DNA of 64,000 bases from Flavobacterium ardleyense (GTDB lineage: Bacteria > Bacteroidota > Bacteroidia > Flavobacteriales > Flavobacteriaceae), in contig NZ_CP137891.1 in the NCBI RefSeq assembly GCF_033547075.1, positions 1,612,001 to 1,676,000 of the forward strand. The letters run 5' to 3'. Position numbers and translations under genes: made by a program. Positions 34,771 through 43,473 of the stretch are shown one piece after another. Under the pieces are notes generated by a model. It searched no databases. It was not told the DNA's origin and was given only the letters and a program-made list of their open reading frames with translations. How positions within the stretch are numbered: position 1 is the first letter of the stretch; each line of letters begins with the position of its first letter.

Positions 34771-35829
34771 TTAGCTTTTTTGTTCTTTATTAAAATAAAC
34801 TAGGTAGTAATACATTTGCTTTTCTTCGTCCCAACCTTTTTCTACATACTTTTCTGCACTTTCTGGATTGATGAAATCCATCTTGATTTGGATATTTGTA
34901 TCAAGGTTAATTACGTTTTTGATCGATTTTCGAGCGTCAGAAACGGCAGCATTCGCAATTGGGAAAGTAGTGATATCCTCAATACTATATTTCTCGCCTT
35001 TGTCAACTTTGTAATTTTTGAATTCAGGAATTAAGTCTGGATTGTCAATTACTTCGTTAAGAAAATTCTGCTCATCAAACTGGTCATTCTTTGCGAAATA
35101 GTTCACAGAACGGTTCATAAACATCACTTCTTCTTTCTTGTCTTCGGCTGGTAAAACGACATCTTTTGCGAACCCTTGGCAAAATTTTAGGTATTTCTTG
35201 GTAATGAAGTTTTCGTCTTCAAAAACATCTACCGAAAGGAAATGCTCCAGCCAATAACGCGCGTCGTAACGGTTGCTATCTACAGAAAGGACTTTGTAGC
35301 CTTCCTCTTTTTTATAATTAAAGATGATACATCCTTTGTCCAATTTGCTTAGACTAACTCCTTGCTGCAAGATCATTTCGAGCTGAGATCCAGCTTCATT
35401 AAACTGAAGGAAATCTGCTTGCAACTCACTTTTGAAAATTCCGATGGCATCAACCACGTTATTATCAATACTCAAATTGGTAAGGTAGGTTACGTAAACT
35501 TCACCATTTTTGATGTGCGGATGGTTTGATTGCTCAAAAAGGTGGTTGGTAATCTTTTTAGAAACTTGGTGTAGCGAACTCGGATTGTCAAAAATCTCAT
35601 TCGCATATTTAAACATATCGTTGTAATCAAGATCCACTTCGTGAGCAAATTGATAGTAATTTTCTTCTTTTTCGCGGAAAGCCTTAAAGAAAAATTCCTT
35701 CATCAAAGGTGTAATTTCGTCATTTAGAGCAAATGGACTTTCTGACAAAAAGATGGCCTCGTTACGACTTTTATTTCCTACACGGTGAATAGAAAGCGTG
35801 TCAATCTGGGTATTAAATAAATTGATCAT
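34771..35829 (-). CDS. Nucleoid-associated protein (NdpA/YejK-like)
   Basis: A 352-residue protein of the 37-kDa nucleoid-associated family. The N-terminus IDTLSIHRVGNKSRNE and the middle KLDKGCIIFNYKKEEGYKVLSVD (about residues 160-182) fit the fold, as does the KWYWLEHFLSV-like stretch ARYWLEHFLSVDVFED. In E. coli YejK sits on the nucleoid, but its molecular role is not settled. The gene is complete and converges with the HipB-like gene. It lies 94 bp downstream of a pRiA4b ORF-3-like gene on the same strand, with a hairpin between them. Confidence 0.8.
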   Translation of the reverse strand: MINLFNTQIDTLSIHRVGNKSRNEAIFLSESPFALNDEITPLMKEFFFKAFREKEENYYQFAHEVDLDYNDMFKYANEIFDNPSSLHQVSKKITNHLFEQSNHPHIKNGEVYVTYLTNLSIDNNVVDAIGIFKSELQADFLQFNEAGSQLEMILQQGVSLSKLDKGCIIFNYKKEEGYKVLSVDSNRYDARYWLEHFLSVDVFEDENFITKKYLKFCQGFAKDVVLPAEDKKEEVMFMNRSVNYFAKNDQFDEQNFLNEVIDNPDLIPEFKNYKVDKGEKYSIEDITTFPIANAAVSDARKSIKNVINLDTNIQIKMDFINPESAEKYVEKGWDEEKQMYYYLVYFNKEQKS

Positions 35830-35848
35830 TGTGGTATGTTAAGAATTA

Positions 35849-35895
35849 GAAACCAAGAGAAAAGGCAATTTTGCTAGCCTCTTTTCTTGGTTTTT
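35849..35895 (-). terminator. Hairpin between the pRiA4b-like and nucleoid protein genes
   Basis: AAACCAAGA pairs with TCTTGGTTT and the stem continues through GAAAAGG-type pairs with two mismatches. The T-tract on the minus strand is poor, so termination is only probable. Confidence 0.45.
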
Positions 35896-35923
35896 ATGTA
35901 TTGTTGTAAGTTTTTGGGAATAA

Positions 35924-36460
35924 TTAATTCCAGTTTTCGTCAAAGCTTTGATCTTCAAAAGAGTCGTCTCCATCAAACATATCAAAATCTTCCTCATCGT
36001 AATCGTCTTCGTCAAAATCGAGCGCATTTTCGTCAGTCTCAGAAAATTCTACGTCAGCAGTACCTAGTGGCATGATTCCGTGAGAAAATAGGGTACTTGG
36101 ATACGTTTCGCCAGCTTCAACTTCTTCGATAGCGGCAAGTTCAACAAGGAAAGTCCACATATTCAAGAAATCGTAAACATAGATAATCTTTGTATTGTCT
36201 TTGTCCAATAGTGATGATAGCGCATAATCGCTCATAACTTTCTGTTGACCCAAAACGTCTCCTGTATCAAAAAGTGAAATTTCATCTTCTTGATTCCACT
36301 CATTATCACATGTATAAAAAGACGCGATTTCAAGACCATCGAAATCGAAAGCATTGACAATTGCATTGTGAAAATCTTCTAAAGTATCGTCCTCAAGGAT
36401 TGCGATATCTCTAAAAATATCTTCTTCTGTATCTAGAATTACTCTGAATTTATAAACCAT
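35924..36460 (-). CDS. pRiA4b ORF-3 / IS1096 passenger-like protein
   Basis: A 178-residue protein of the plasmid pRiA4b ORF-3 family (also named IS1096 passenger TnpR-like). The family region spans about residues 1-140 and includes VYKFRVILDTEEDIFRDIAI, DDTLEDFHNAIVNAFDFDG and the IIYVYDFLNMW strand. The last ~40 residues are almost purely Asp/Glu/Phe/Asn, a strongly acidic, probably disordered tail. The family function is unknown, and in Bacteroidota it is a stable chromosomal gene, not a transposon. Start is the second ATG (36460); one at 36466 is only two codons longer. The minus-strand -7 element TACCTTTG lies at 36483-36490. Confidence 0.75.
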   Translation of the reverse strand: MVYKFRVILDTEEDIFRDIAILEDDTLEDFHNAIVNAFDFDGLEIASFYTCDNEWNQEDEISLFDTGDVLGQQKVMSDYALSSLLDKDNTKIIYVYDFLNMWTFLVELAAIEEVEAGETYPSTLFSHGIMPLGTADVEFSETDENALDFDEDDYDEEDFDMFDGDDSFEDQSFDENWN

Positions 36461-36577
36461 AACCATTTTTTTAAAGAGACTGCAAAGGTAAAACTTAAAT
36501 CGACTGTTGCACTAAAAAGTAATTAACAATCGCAGAAATTATGATGTTTGTCAATTTCGAAATTGGCTTTCGCCAAA

Positions 36578-37849
36578 TTAAACTTTTTGCGGCGTAAATG
36601 TGTAGACGGTATTTGGATAAATCGCTCTCGCCGTATATTTAGCTGTGAGACAAACTATCGCTAAAGGAATAAGAAGACTGTAATCATTGATTAAGCCGCA
36701 TAGTAAAAAGATTGATGTATACGGCGCGTGAATACTAGCACTCAGTACTGCTGCCATTCCCAAAACCATAAAATTAAGTGGAATAACATGTACACCAGAA
36801 ATTGTATTTAAAAGTACAGCGGTGAGTAATCCTAGAAATGCTCCAACAAATAGACTAGGAGCAAAAACCCCACCATCGCCACCGGCAGCTAGAGTTACTG
36901 AGGTGATGATTGGTTTTAAAATTAGTAAAAGAACAGTTCCTAAAATAAAAGTCAAGCTTAATCTAGGATTTGAATCAATGAGAGCGGAGTTAATTGTATG
37001 ATAACCGTCGCCGTATAGCTCTGGAACAAATAGTAATGCGATTGACAGTATTACAGCTCCAACAATAAGTCGGTGGTGATCGTGCTTGAGTAGCGCAAAT
37101 TTTTCTTTGCAAAACATGACCGTTTTTGTAAAGTATACAGAAATGCCGCCAGCTAAAAGTCCTAATAATATAAAGAAAGGGATAGCTGTATAGTTCCAAG
37201 TAGTAATTTTAAGAGGAAACATAGACGGCTCATCAAGTATTATTAGTAAAAGTGATGCTACTGCTACAGAAATGCTGCAGGCAATAACAAAAGATTTATT
37301 AAGCTTTTTCGAAATCACTTCGTAAGCAAATAGGACTCCAGCAATTGGACTGCAGAATAAAGCGGTAATTCCTGCCGCTACGCCCGCACAAATAAGCTGA
37401 GTTTTATAGCGAGCAAACAAATTTTCCTTTTGCTGGGCTACGGATCCAATTGTTGCAGCAGCAACGACAGTCGATACTTCAATTCCTGTCGATCCTCCAA
37501 AGATGACCGTGAGAAAACCGTTAATTATGTGTGAGGGAATTTTATAGGCTGGAAGATTTTTTCTCTTAGAATGTATGGTGATGAATATTTCTTTGATTCC
37601 TTTGTTTTCTTTTTTCTTAAAAAGATAGGTGCGGAGCAAGGAGATTATAGATAGACTAAAGATTGGAAAAAATAGTAGAAGTATCCAATTCTCTTGACTT
37701 TGACCAAACAAAAGGTGTTTATAATGTTCGGTGATATGCTTTAATACAAGTCCTAAAAATGCAGCGAGAAATCCAATAATAATCGACACTACGACAAGCT
37801 TTCTAAGTCTAATTAACTTTATATGTTTGCGAACAGCAGCGATTGACAT
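36578..37849 (-). CDS. CLC-family chloride channel/transporter
   Basis: A 423-residue polytopic membrane protein of the CLC family, without cytosolic CBS domains. It has the gating-glutamate region GGSTGIEVSTVVAAATIG (near residue 120), the segment AGITALFCSPIAGVLFAYEVI, and the third filter motif GGDGGVFAPSLFVGAFLG (near residues 318-335). The common GREGP is replaced by a GSTGIE form, as often seen in Bacteroidota, but the glutamate is kept. Whether it is a channel or an H+/Cl- antiporter, and whether it carries chloride or fluoride, cannot be told from sequence. It is monocistronic, with TAACTTTG at 37875-37882 as a minus-strand -7 element. Confidence 0.88.
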   Translation of the reverse strand: MSIAAVRKHIKLIRLRKLVVVSIIIGFLAAFLGLVLKHITEHYKHLLFGQSQENWILLLFFPIFSLSIISLLRTYLFKKKENKGIKEIFITIHSKRKNLPAYKIPSHIINGFLTVIFGGSTGIEVSTVVAAATIGSVAQQKENLFARYKTQLICAGVAAGITALFCSPIAGVLFAYEVISKKLNKSFVIACSISVAVASLLLIILDEPSMFPLKITTWNYTAIPFFILLGLLAGGISVYFTKTVMFCKEKFALLKHDHHRLIVGAVILSIALLFVPELYGDGYHTINSALIDSNPRLSLTFILGTVLLLILKPIITSVTLAAGGDGGVFAPSLFVGAFLGLLTAVLLNTISGVHVIPLNFMVLGMAAVLSASIHAPYTSIFLLCGLINDYSLLIPLAIVCLTAKYTARAIYPNTVYTFTPQKV

Positions 37850-38310
37850 TTTTGTATACTAAATTAATGGATTGCAAAGTTACGATGTGAAGTTCATTTT
37901 CACTCTATAAATGTATTGAATTATCCTAAAAGTATGGAAATCGTTGTATATAATTTATTTTAAACGTCTTGTTTCATACGTAGATTTGGAATTACATAAT
38001 AATAGAGTTAAAGCTGAAAGCATTAAATTATTATGGGTGCTACGCTAAATGTCTAACGACACGCAAATGTGAACGACATGAATCATTCTCAATACTGTTC
38101 TTTTGGTGAAAGCGAAAAAAGTAATGAATTAGGTATTGGCAGAAGAAGCTGATAAACTGGTTCGGTGATATAGTAAAAAAAAAACTGTTTCAAGCATTAT
38201 AAGTGCTTGAAACAGTCATAAAAGGGCAAATAGTTTATGATTGATATTCCAATTAGTAGAATATTTACCCCTAAAAAATGGCATTAAAGTTTGCCTTGCT
38301 GAACTTTAAA
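37850..38310. other. 461-bp intergenic region
   Basis: It contains the CLC gene promoter (TAACTTTG at 37875-37882, minus strand) and the csbD terminator at 38176-38216. The centre (about 37920-38170) has no repeat, RNA or convincing gene. A 24-codon frame at 38078-38152 is too short and featureless to call. Confidence 0.5.
38176..38216 (-). terminator. Strong terminator of the csbD-like gene
   Basis: ACTGTTTCAAGCA (38184-38196) and TGCTTGAAACAGT (38204-38216) form a perfect 13-bp stem. On the minus strand a run of nine T follows directly, an ideal intrinsic terminator. Confidence 0.9.
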
Positions 38311-38493
38311 TTAATCAAATAACGAATTGATTTCTTTTTTAGTTTTACCTAGTTTCTGTTGTAGTTTTCCCCACATTTCGTCTTCTTTACCTTCTTCATA
38401 GGTTAAGTCGTCATCTGTAAGTTCACCGTATTCTTGTTTTAATTTTCCTTTCATCTCGTTCCATTTTCCTTTAATTTCATCTGAATTTGGCAT
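38311..38493 (-). CDS. CsbD-family stress protein
   Basis: A 60-residue, very hydrophilic protein of the CsbD family, small general-stress proteins of unknown mechanism. The conserved [21 protein letters not shown] motif starts at residue 5, and the second half [18 protein letters not shown] repeats the same helix pattern. The start is the ATG at 38491-38493 (MPNSDEIKG). An in-frame upstream ATG at 38547 adds 18 hydrophobic residues that do not fit the family. The gene is monocistronic, with a strong downstream terminator. Expression under stress is expected from the family, not seen in the sequence. Confidence 0.88.
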   Translation of the reverse strand: MPNSDEIKGKWNEMKGKLKQEYGELTDDDLTYEEGKEDEMWGKLQQKLGKTKKEINSLFD

Positions 38494-38633
38494 AATTGTT
38501 TTATTTTTTGTGGTTATTAATACTTCAAAGATCAACATCTCAAACAATATATTTGTTACAAAAATCCTGAGAAAGTTTACAGAATAATCTTTGAAATAAA
38601 TTGTGAATAATAAAATGCGGAAAATTTCAACTA

Positions 38634-39419
38634 CTATTTTCTACCAGCAGGAGCGTAGAGAAATATTCTGATTACAATAATTATTGGGATAAAAATTGTC
38701 GCAATTATCACCGACGGAATCACCAAATTTGCGAAACCAAGAGCCAACAGTGCAGCAATGCAGAGGAGCTGAAATCCTAAGCCATATATAGAAACCAAGG
38801 TCATAAAATAAGAATCAAATGTATTTGAAACTGCAGCATTTCGATCGAGTTTGTAAATAATTTTATCAAAAATTCCATAAGTCAGAAGGTAAATTTTAAA
38901 AAATATAGTTACAATCTTTTGACTTTCGCCGCCAAGTGCTATTGGTGTTTCGACTTCAAAAATTTTAGATGTTTGGTCTCCGCCAGCGGTTTTGTGCCGC
39001 AAAATCACATAGTAAAAATTATATAATGTACCCTGAAGTTGTAAGCAAAAAAAGGCAAGTAACATCCACCAAATAGAACTTTCTGTAATTGAACAAATGG
39101 CAAGAAGAAATCCAAAATTCAGAATAAAATCAAAAATACTGTCGCAATACCTTCCTATATAGGAAGGAGTATTTTTAACTCTTGCCAGTTCGCCGTCGGC
39201 AGCATCTATGATACATTTGATAACAATAAAAATCGCAGCCAATATAAATTGCTGTTGTAAAATAAAATAAATCGCAAGTAAACCACAAACCCCAAATAGG
39301 TAGGTAATGTGTAAAGGCGTAATGGCAGTATTCTTTAATTTGGCTGAAATGAACGTTGCAAAAGGCCTTCCGTAGTCAGATAAGTCTAGAAAGGAAGCTT
39401 CCGCCGAAAGTTTAGCCAT
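38634..39419 (-). CDS. CDP-alcohol phosphotransferase family membrane protein
   Basis: A 261-residue membrane enzyme. It carries the full CDP-alcohol phosphotransferase signature DX2DGX2ARX8GX3DX3D, beginning at DAADGELAR near residue 90, so it should transfer a phosphoalcohol from a CDP-linked lipid or alcohol. About six hydrophobic helices surround it. Which alcohol is used (glycerol phosphate, serine, inositol or other) is not visible. The gene lies 9 bp downstream of ctaA on the same strand and is probably cotranscribed, though no functional link is known. Confidence 0.87.
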   Translation of the reverse strand: MAKLSAEASFLDLSDYGRPFATFISAKLKNTAITPLHITYLFGVCGLLAIYFILQQQFILAAIFIVIKCIIDAADGELARVKNTPSYIGRYCDSIFDFILNFGFLLAICSITESSIWWMLLAFFCLQLQGTLYNFYYVILRHKTAGGDQTSKIFEVETPIALGGESQKIVTIFFKIYLLTYGIFDKIIYKLDRNAAVSNTFDSYFMTLVSIYGLGFQLLCIAALLALGFANLVIPSVIIATIFIPIIIVIRIFLYAPAGRK

Positions 39420-39428
39420 TATTGTTTT

Positions 39429-40454
39429 TTATTTTGACAATCTATGTAAAGTGAAAGTCATCGCAGTCAATAGAAAAAAGGCACCAATTTGATGCGCTAA
39501 TCCAAGCCATAGAGGTACCGCTAGAAGTAATGTAAAAACTCCGAGGGCAAATTGTACAAAAACTAAAATTACTAGCGCCATGATTCCATTTTTCGCAGCT
39601 TGTCCAAGCGCAACTTTGCGGCTTTTATACCATAAAAATAGTATTGAAGCTACAACTAAATATGCTACGGAGCGATGTACAAATTGAATTCCGCTTTTTC
39701 CTTCGGTAAAACGAAGAAGATTTGTAGGTTCTTCAAGGAAAATACTGTCATGCATTAATTGTCCGTCACTCATTAATGGCCAATGATTGTGTATTAGTCC
39801 GGCATTAAGTCCGGCTACAAAACCTCCATAAATAATTTGAATAAGCAAAATAACCAGAGCAATTCTAGTTATTGTACGCAGTTGCTTAGAAATTGGTGCT
39901 TTGTAATCTGGATAAATTAAATCTAAAGCAACCCAAAAAGTATAAGCAAAAGTAATAAAGGCAAATGTAAGATGCAGTGCTAGCCTAAAATGGCTCACGT
40001 CTGGATTGTCAATCAGTCCGCTCTTTACCATAAACCAACCCAAAAACCCTTGAAAACCGCCCATTAATAACAGGACTATGCATTTTTTTATAGTTGATTT
40101 TGATAGTCGTTTTTTAATTAAAAAATAAACAAACGGAATTACGAAAACCAGTCCGATGATCCGTCCGATAAATCTATGAAACCATTCCCAAAAGTAAATA
40201 AACTGATAATCGTCTAAAGTAAAATCGTTGTGAATATTGATTTTTTGATATTCAGGAAACTTTTTGTACTCTTCAAATGTCTCGACCCACTTTTCGTGTG
40301 TAAGAGGAGGAAAGGTATCTGTCACCAAATGCCAATCGGTCATTGATAGACCTGAATCTGTAAGTCTAGTAATTCCACCTACTACAACCATTATAAATAA
40401 TAAAACACAGCCCGATAGCAGCCAAATTATTACTGCTCTGTCTCTTTTAACCAT
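39429..40454 (-). CDS. ctaA: Heme A synthase (CtaA/COX15)
   Basis: A 341-residue membrane protein that oxidises the C8 methyl of heme O to give heme A for aa3-type cytochrome oxidase. About eight hydrophobic spans are present. The N-terminal VVGGITRLTDSGLSMTDWH motif (about residues 24-42) and the conserved histidines in EWFHRFIGRIIG, HFRLALHLTFAF and FVHRSVAYLV are all visible. Length and motif order match the COX15-type enzyme common in Bacteroidota and mitochondria. The presence of ctaA implies an aa3 oxidase elsewhere, besides the cbb3 oxidase at the right end of this window. Confidence 0.94.
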   Translation of the reverse strand: MVKRDRAVIIWLLSGCVLLFIMVVVGGITRLTDSGLSMTDWHLVTDTFPPLTHEKWVETFEEYKKFPEYQKINIHNDFTLDDYQFIYFWEWFHRFIGRIIGLVFVIPFVYFLIKKRLSKSTIKKCIVLLLMGGFQGFLGWFMVKSGLIDNPDVSHFRLALHLTFAFITFAYTFWVALDLIYPDYKAPISKQLRTITRIALVILLIQIIYGGFVAGLNAGLIHNHWPLMSDGQLMHDSIFLEEPTNLLRFTEGKSGIQFVHRSVAYLVVASILFLWYKSRKVALGQAAKNGIMALVILVFVQFALGVFTLLLAVPLWLGLAHQIGAFFLLTAMTFTLHRLSK

Positions 40455-40499
40455 TTTTACAATCTTTTAAAAAAAATGAAAACAAATTACTAACTACCT

Positions 40500-41909
40500 T
40501 TAAATCTGCTTTTCCAGACCCATCTTTTCAGCTTTTTTGACCACAAAATCATAAGCAGCTTGATATTCGTTAGGGATTTCGCCTTCTAAAATTGCTTCTT
40601 TAACCGCTTCCTTTAAAATTCCAATTTCCCGAGAGGGCTTGAGATTGAATAGCTTCATAATCTCCTCACCAGTTATTGGCGGTTGAAAATTTCGAACCTG
40701 ATCACGCTCTTCAACTTCGATAAGCTTCTTGCGAACATCCTCGAAATTCTGGTGGTATTTTTTAAATTTATTCGGATTCTTAGTTGTAATATCTGCAGAA
40801 CACAACGTCATCAAAGACTCAACATCTTCACCCGCATCGAAAATCAATCTTCTTACGGCCGAATCAGTCACCGTATCTTCGGATAAAACAATTGGACGTG
40901 AACTCATAATAACCATTTTCTGAACAAATTTCATCTTATGGTTTAACGGCATGTGCAGGCGCTCAAAAATTTTCTTAACCATTTTACCGCCTACGAATTC
41001 GTGGGTGTGAAAAGTCCAGCCAATCTTCTTGTCAAATCTTTTGGTTGGCGCTTTTCCTATATCGTGCAGAAGTGCGGCCCAACGTAGCCACACATCTTGG
41101 GTATTTTTCGAAATATTATCTACAACTTCCAGCGTGTGATAAAAATTATTTTTATGAGTTTGTCCTCCAATTTCTTCAACATTATTGAGTGCAGTCAATT
41201 CTGGAAGAATAATATCAAGTAGACCTGATTTATATAATAATAGCATTCCGTGAGAAGGTTGAGGGCAGGAAAGAATCTTATTTAATTCTTCGACAATGCG
41301 CTCGCCAGAAATAATCTCGATGCGGTCTTTATTTCGAATTATTGATTCAAATGCTTCGTTATCAATGGTAAATTCTAATTGTGCCGCAAATCTAATTGCT
41401 CTTAGCATTCGCAGCGGATCATCAGAAAAAGTAATATCGGGATCTAGTGGAGTACGGATAATTTTATTTGAGAGATCTGTTATTCCATCAAACGGATCTA
41501 GAAGTTCGCCATAATTATTTTCGTTAAGTGAAAATGCCAGAGCATTGATGGTAAAGTCTCGTCGCTCCTGGTCTTCTCTTAATGTTCCGCTCTCCACAAT
41601 AGGATTTCGGCTATCTCGGTTGTAGCTTTCTTTTCGAGCTCCCACAAATTCAATATCTAAATCTTTATAGCGCAGCATAGCTGTACCATAATTCTTGAAA
41701 ATCTGAACTTTAGGTCGGTTAGGTAAAAGGCTTGACACTTTTAGCGCAAGCTCAATTCCACTGCCAACGGCAACAATATCGATATCTTTTTTTGAATCTC
41801 TACCTAGTATGAAATCACGCACAAAACCTCCAATAACGTAGCTATCAATTCCTAGGTGTTGGCTGGCTTGTGCGGTAATTTTGAAGATGGGATTTTGTAA
41901 TGCTTTCAT
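40500..41909 (-). CDS. cca: CCA-adding / HD-domain tRNA nucleotidyltransferase
   Basis: A 469-residue class II nucleotidyltransferase that adds or repairs the CCA end of tRNAs, consistent with the tRNA genes here lacking encoded CCA. The catalytic head has YVIGGFVRDFILG and the metal-binding DIDIV. The RRDFTINALAF and DPLRMLRAIRFAAQLEF signatures follow. An HD domain (LLHDIGKAPTKRFD, near 275) probably gives phosphohydrolase activity. The start at 41909 (MKALQNPIFK) is preferred over an upstream ATG at 41942 that adds 11 unusual residues. It is the last gene of a GT2, Sua5, cca series on the minus strand. Confidence 0.9.
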   Translation of the reverse strand: MKALQNPIFKITAQASQHLGIDSYVIGGFVRDFILGRDSKKDIDIVAVGSGIELALKVSSLLPNRPKVQIFKNYGTAMLRYKDLDIEFVGARKESYNRDSRNPIVESGTLREDQERRDFTINALAFSLNENNYGELLDPFDGITDLSNKIIRTPLDPDITFSDDPLRMLRAIRFAAQLEFTIDNEAFESIIRNKDRIEIISGERIVEELNKILSCPQPSHGMLLLYKSGLLDIILPELTALNNVEEIGGQTHKNNFYHTLEVVDNISKNTQDVWLRWAALLHDIGKAPTKRFDKKIGWTFHTHEFVGGKMVKKIFERLHMPLNHKMKFVQKMVIMSSRPIVLSEDTVTDSAVRRLIFDAGEDVESLMTLCSADITTKNPNKFKKYHQNFEDVRKKLIEVEERDQVRNFQPPITGEEIMKLFNLKPSREIGILKEAVKEAILEGEIPNEYQAAYDFVVKKAEKMGLEKQI

Positions 41910-41986
41910 AAATGACTGAGGGCGAAATAATATTAATTGCAAAGTCCTACTTGCAAAAAACGCTGTTGCCGAAAAAGGGAGCTATC

Positions 41987-42547
41987 CTATTTTCTAATAA
42001 TTTTTACCTGTAGATTATTGCCGATTTTAATAATAGACGATGGTTTTCCTGCTGGACTTTCGCGCTGCAAATTTACAACATAGTCAACACCTTTAATAAT
42101 TTCAGAACTGATTTCTTTGTAAGTCAAAGGAGTTGGTTTTCCAGAAATGTTTGCTGAGGTTGAAACCAGGGGTTTTTTGAGTCTTTCTAATAATTTAAAA
42201 CAAAAAGGATCTTTTACCAATCGCATTCCTAACGACTTGTCCTCAGCAATTAGGTTTGCCGCCACATTTCTAGGATTGTCCAGAATTAGGGTTGTTGGCT
42301 TGTCGCTGATGTCCAAAATTTCCCAAGCAACTTCTGGAATTTCTTTAAAGACATTATAGATCATTTTTTCGCCGTTCATCAAGACAATCATGGATTTGCT
42401 TTCTTGTCGTTGTTTGAGTTTGTAAATTTTGGCAACAGCCTCAGCATTTGTCGCGTCGCAACCAATTCCCCAAACCGTATCGGTTGGATAAAGGATAATT
42501 CCACCCTCTTTAAGTACTTCGTATGCTTTTAATATTTCTTCTTGCAT
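41987..42547 (-). CDS. L-threonylcarbamoyladenylate synthase (Sua5/YwlC)
   Basis: A 186-residue YrdC-domain enzyme that makes threonylcarbamoyl-AMP from threonine, bicarbonate and ATP, the first step in t6A formation at position 37 of ANN-decoding tRNAs. The family landmarks are YPTDTVWGIGCDA near residues 20-32, the KQRQESKSMIVL segment, and STSANISGKPTP near residues 132-143. The short length shows it is the TsaC-type single-domain form without the Sua5 C-terminal domain. It starts 15 bp after the stop of the glycosyltransferase gene upstream on the same strand. Confidence 0.9.
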   Translation of the reverse strand: MQEEILKAYEVLKEGGIILYPTDTVWGIGCDATNAEAVAKIYKLKQRQESKSMIVLMNGEKMIYNVFKEIPEVAWEILDISDKPTTLILDNPRNVAANLIAEDKSLGMRLVKDPFCFKLLERLKKPLVSTSANISGKPTPLTYKEISSEIIKGVDYVVNLQRESPAGKPSSIIKIGNNLQVKIIRK

Positions 42548-42562
42548 TGTGATTTTATATTT

Positions 42563-43396
42563 CTAAGGATTTAGAAAAGTTTTGATTTTCCCCAAAAGTG
42601 TGTGATTCATTTTATAATTTTTTTCTTCTATACGCTTTATTTGAGCGTTAAAAATAGCGTTGATCTCTGGAGTGAAATCCTGTTGAATATTTTTCAGAAA
42701 ATTGATGTGCGTTTCTCGTTGCGTTCGCTTTTTCATCGAGGACCAACTGGATTTATTGTGAATACGATAAACGCTCATCACTTCATTTAGATATTTTAAT
42801 TTACCTTTTCGTGCTGCGAGAAGTAGTAAAAAATAGTCGCCATTTTCTGCACGAGCAAAATATTCAGGAAATTCTCGAACGGTATTCCGAACCATTATTG
42901 AGGAAGAGTGAACAAAATTCCCTTGGGCAAGACGTTCTAGATCGTCGGTTTTGTCCTCGGTCAGTTTATGATTTCGTTTTCTGTACTTAAGGCCTCGACG
43001 TTCCAAGACATTGTGATGACAAATTTGATAATCGGGATTGGCTTCAAGAAAATCGAATTGCTTTTGCAATTTATCTGGATCTGTCCAATAGTCATCGCCG
43101 TCGCATTGCGCAATATAAGCTGACTTTGCTTGTTGTAGTACAAACAGGAAGTTGGGCATCATTCCAATATTTTTGGTCTGATTAAAGTATGTAACTGTTA
43201 TGTTTTCAGGCAGTGCTGCTATTGCTTTTTCAATCGCTTGATGAGTGGCATCTCTCGAGGCATCATTTGAGATGATAAGCTCAATTTTAAAATTGGTTTT
43301 TTGCATCAAAACGCCTTCTATTGCCTTGCTTATATAATCGGCGTGATTATAGGTAATCATTATCACACTAATGGCGGTAGCAGTATCTTTCATCAA
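42563..43396 (-). CDS. Glycosyltransferase family 2
   Basis: A 277-residue inverting glycosyltransferase with a GT-A fold. The N-terminus ISVIMITYNHADYI begins the nucleotide-sugar domain, SNDASRDAT is the first Asp motif, and QCDGDDYWTDP (about 97-107) is the DXD/acceptor region that binds metal and donor sugar. No membrane helices are visible, so it is cytosolic or peripheral. It is the first gene of the minus-strand GT2, Sua5, cca unit and the left boundary of a glycan cluster extending to 49047. A consensus minus-strand -7 element TATCTTTG lies at 43421-43428. The ATG ATG start leaves a one-codon ambiguity. Confidence 0.88.
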   Translation of the reverse strand: MMKDTATAISVIMITYNHADYISKAIEGVLMQKTNFKIELIISNDASRDATHQAIEKAIAALPENITVTYFNQTKNIGMMPNFLFVLQQAKSAYIAQCDGDDYWTDPDKLQKQFDFLEANPDYQICHHNVLERRGLKYRKRNHKLTEDKTDDLERLAQGNFVHSSSIMVRNTVREFPEYFARAENGDYFLLLLAARKGKLKYLNEVMSVYRIHNKSSWSSMKKRTQRETHINFLKNIQQDFTPEINAIFNAQIKRIEEKNYKMNHTLLGKIKTFLNP

Positions 43397-43420
43397 GTTT
43401 TATTATGGTATTGAGATGCA

Positions 43421-43428
43421 CAAAGATA
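43421..43428 (-). promoter_or_regulatory. -7 promoter element for the GT2 / Sua5 / cca unit
   Basis: The minus strand reads TATCTTTG, a perfect TAnnTTTG match, 24 bp upstream of the GT2 start codon. A divergent, weaker TATCTTG-type element for the plus-strand gene lies at 43442-43448. Confidence 0.55.
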
Positions 43429-43473
43429 CTTGATTTATTTATATCTTGCGGCTCCTTTACAACCTTCAATTCT

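Noticed and set aside
34456..35829. Toxin-antitoxin pair formed by the HipB-like gene and its neighbour
   Set aside because: The neighbour is convergent, separated by a terminator, and resembles a nucleoid-associated protein, not HipA kinase.
35924..36460. Mobile element suggested by the IS1096-passenger family name
   Set aside because: No terminal repeats, target duplication or transposase surround the gene; the name is historical.
38078..38152. Small 24-codon frame in the 37850-38310 gap
   Set aside because: Too short, with no promoter, membrane segment or conserved pattern visible.
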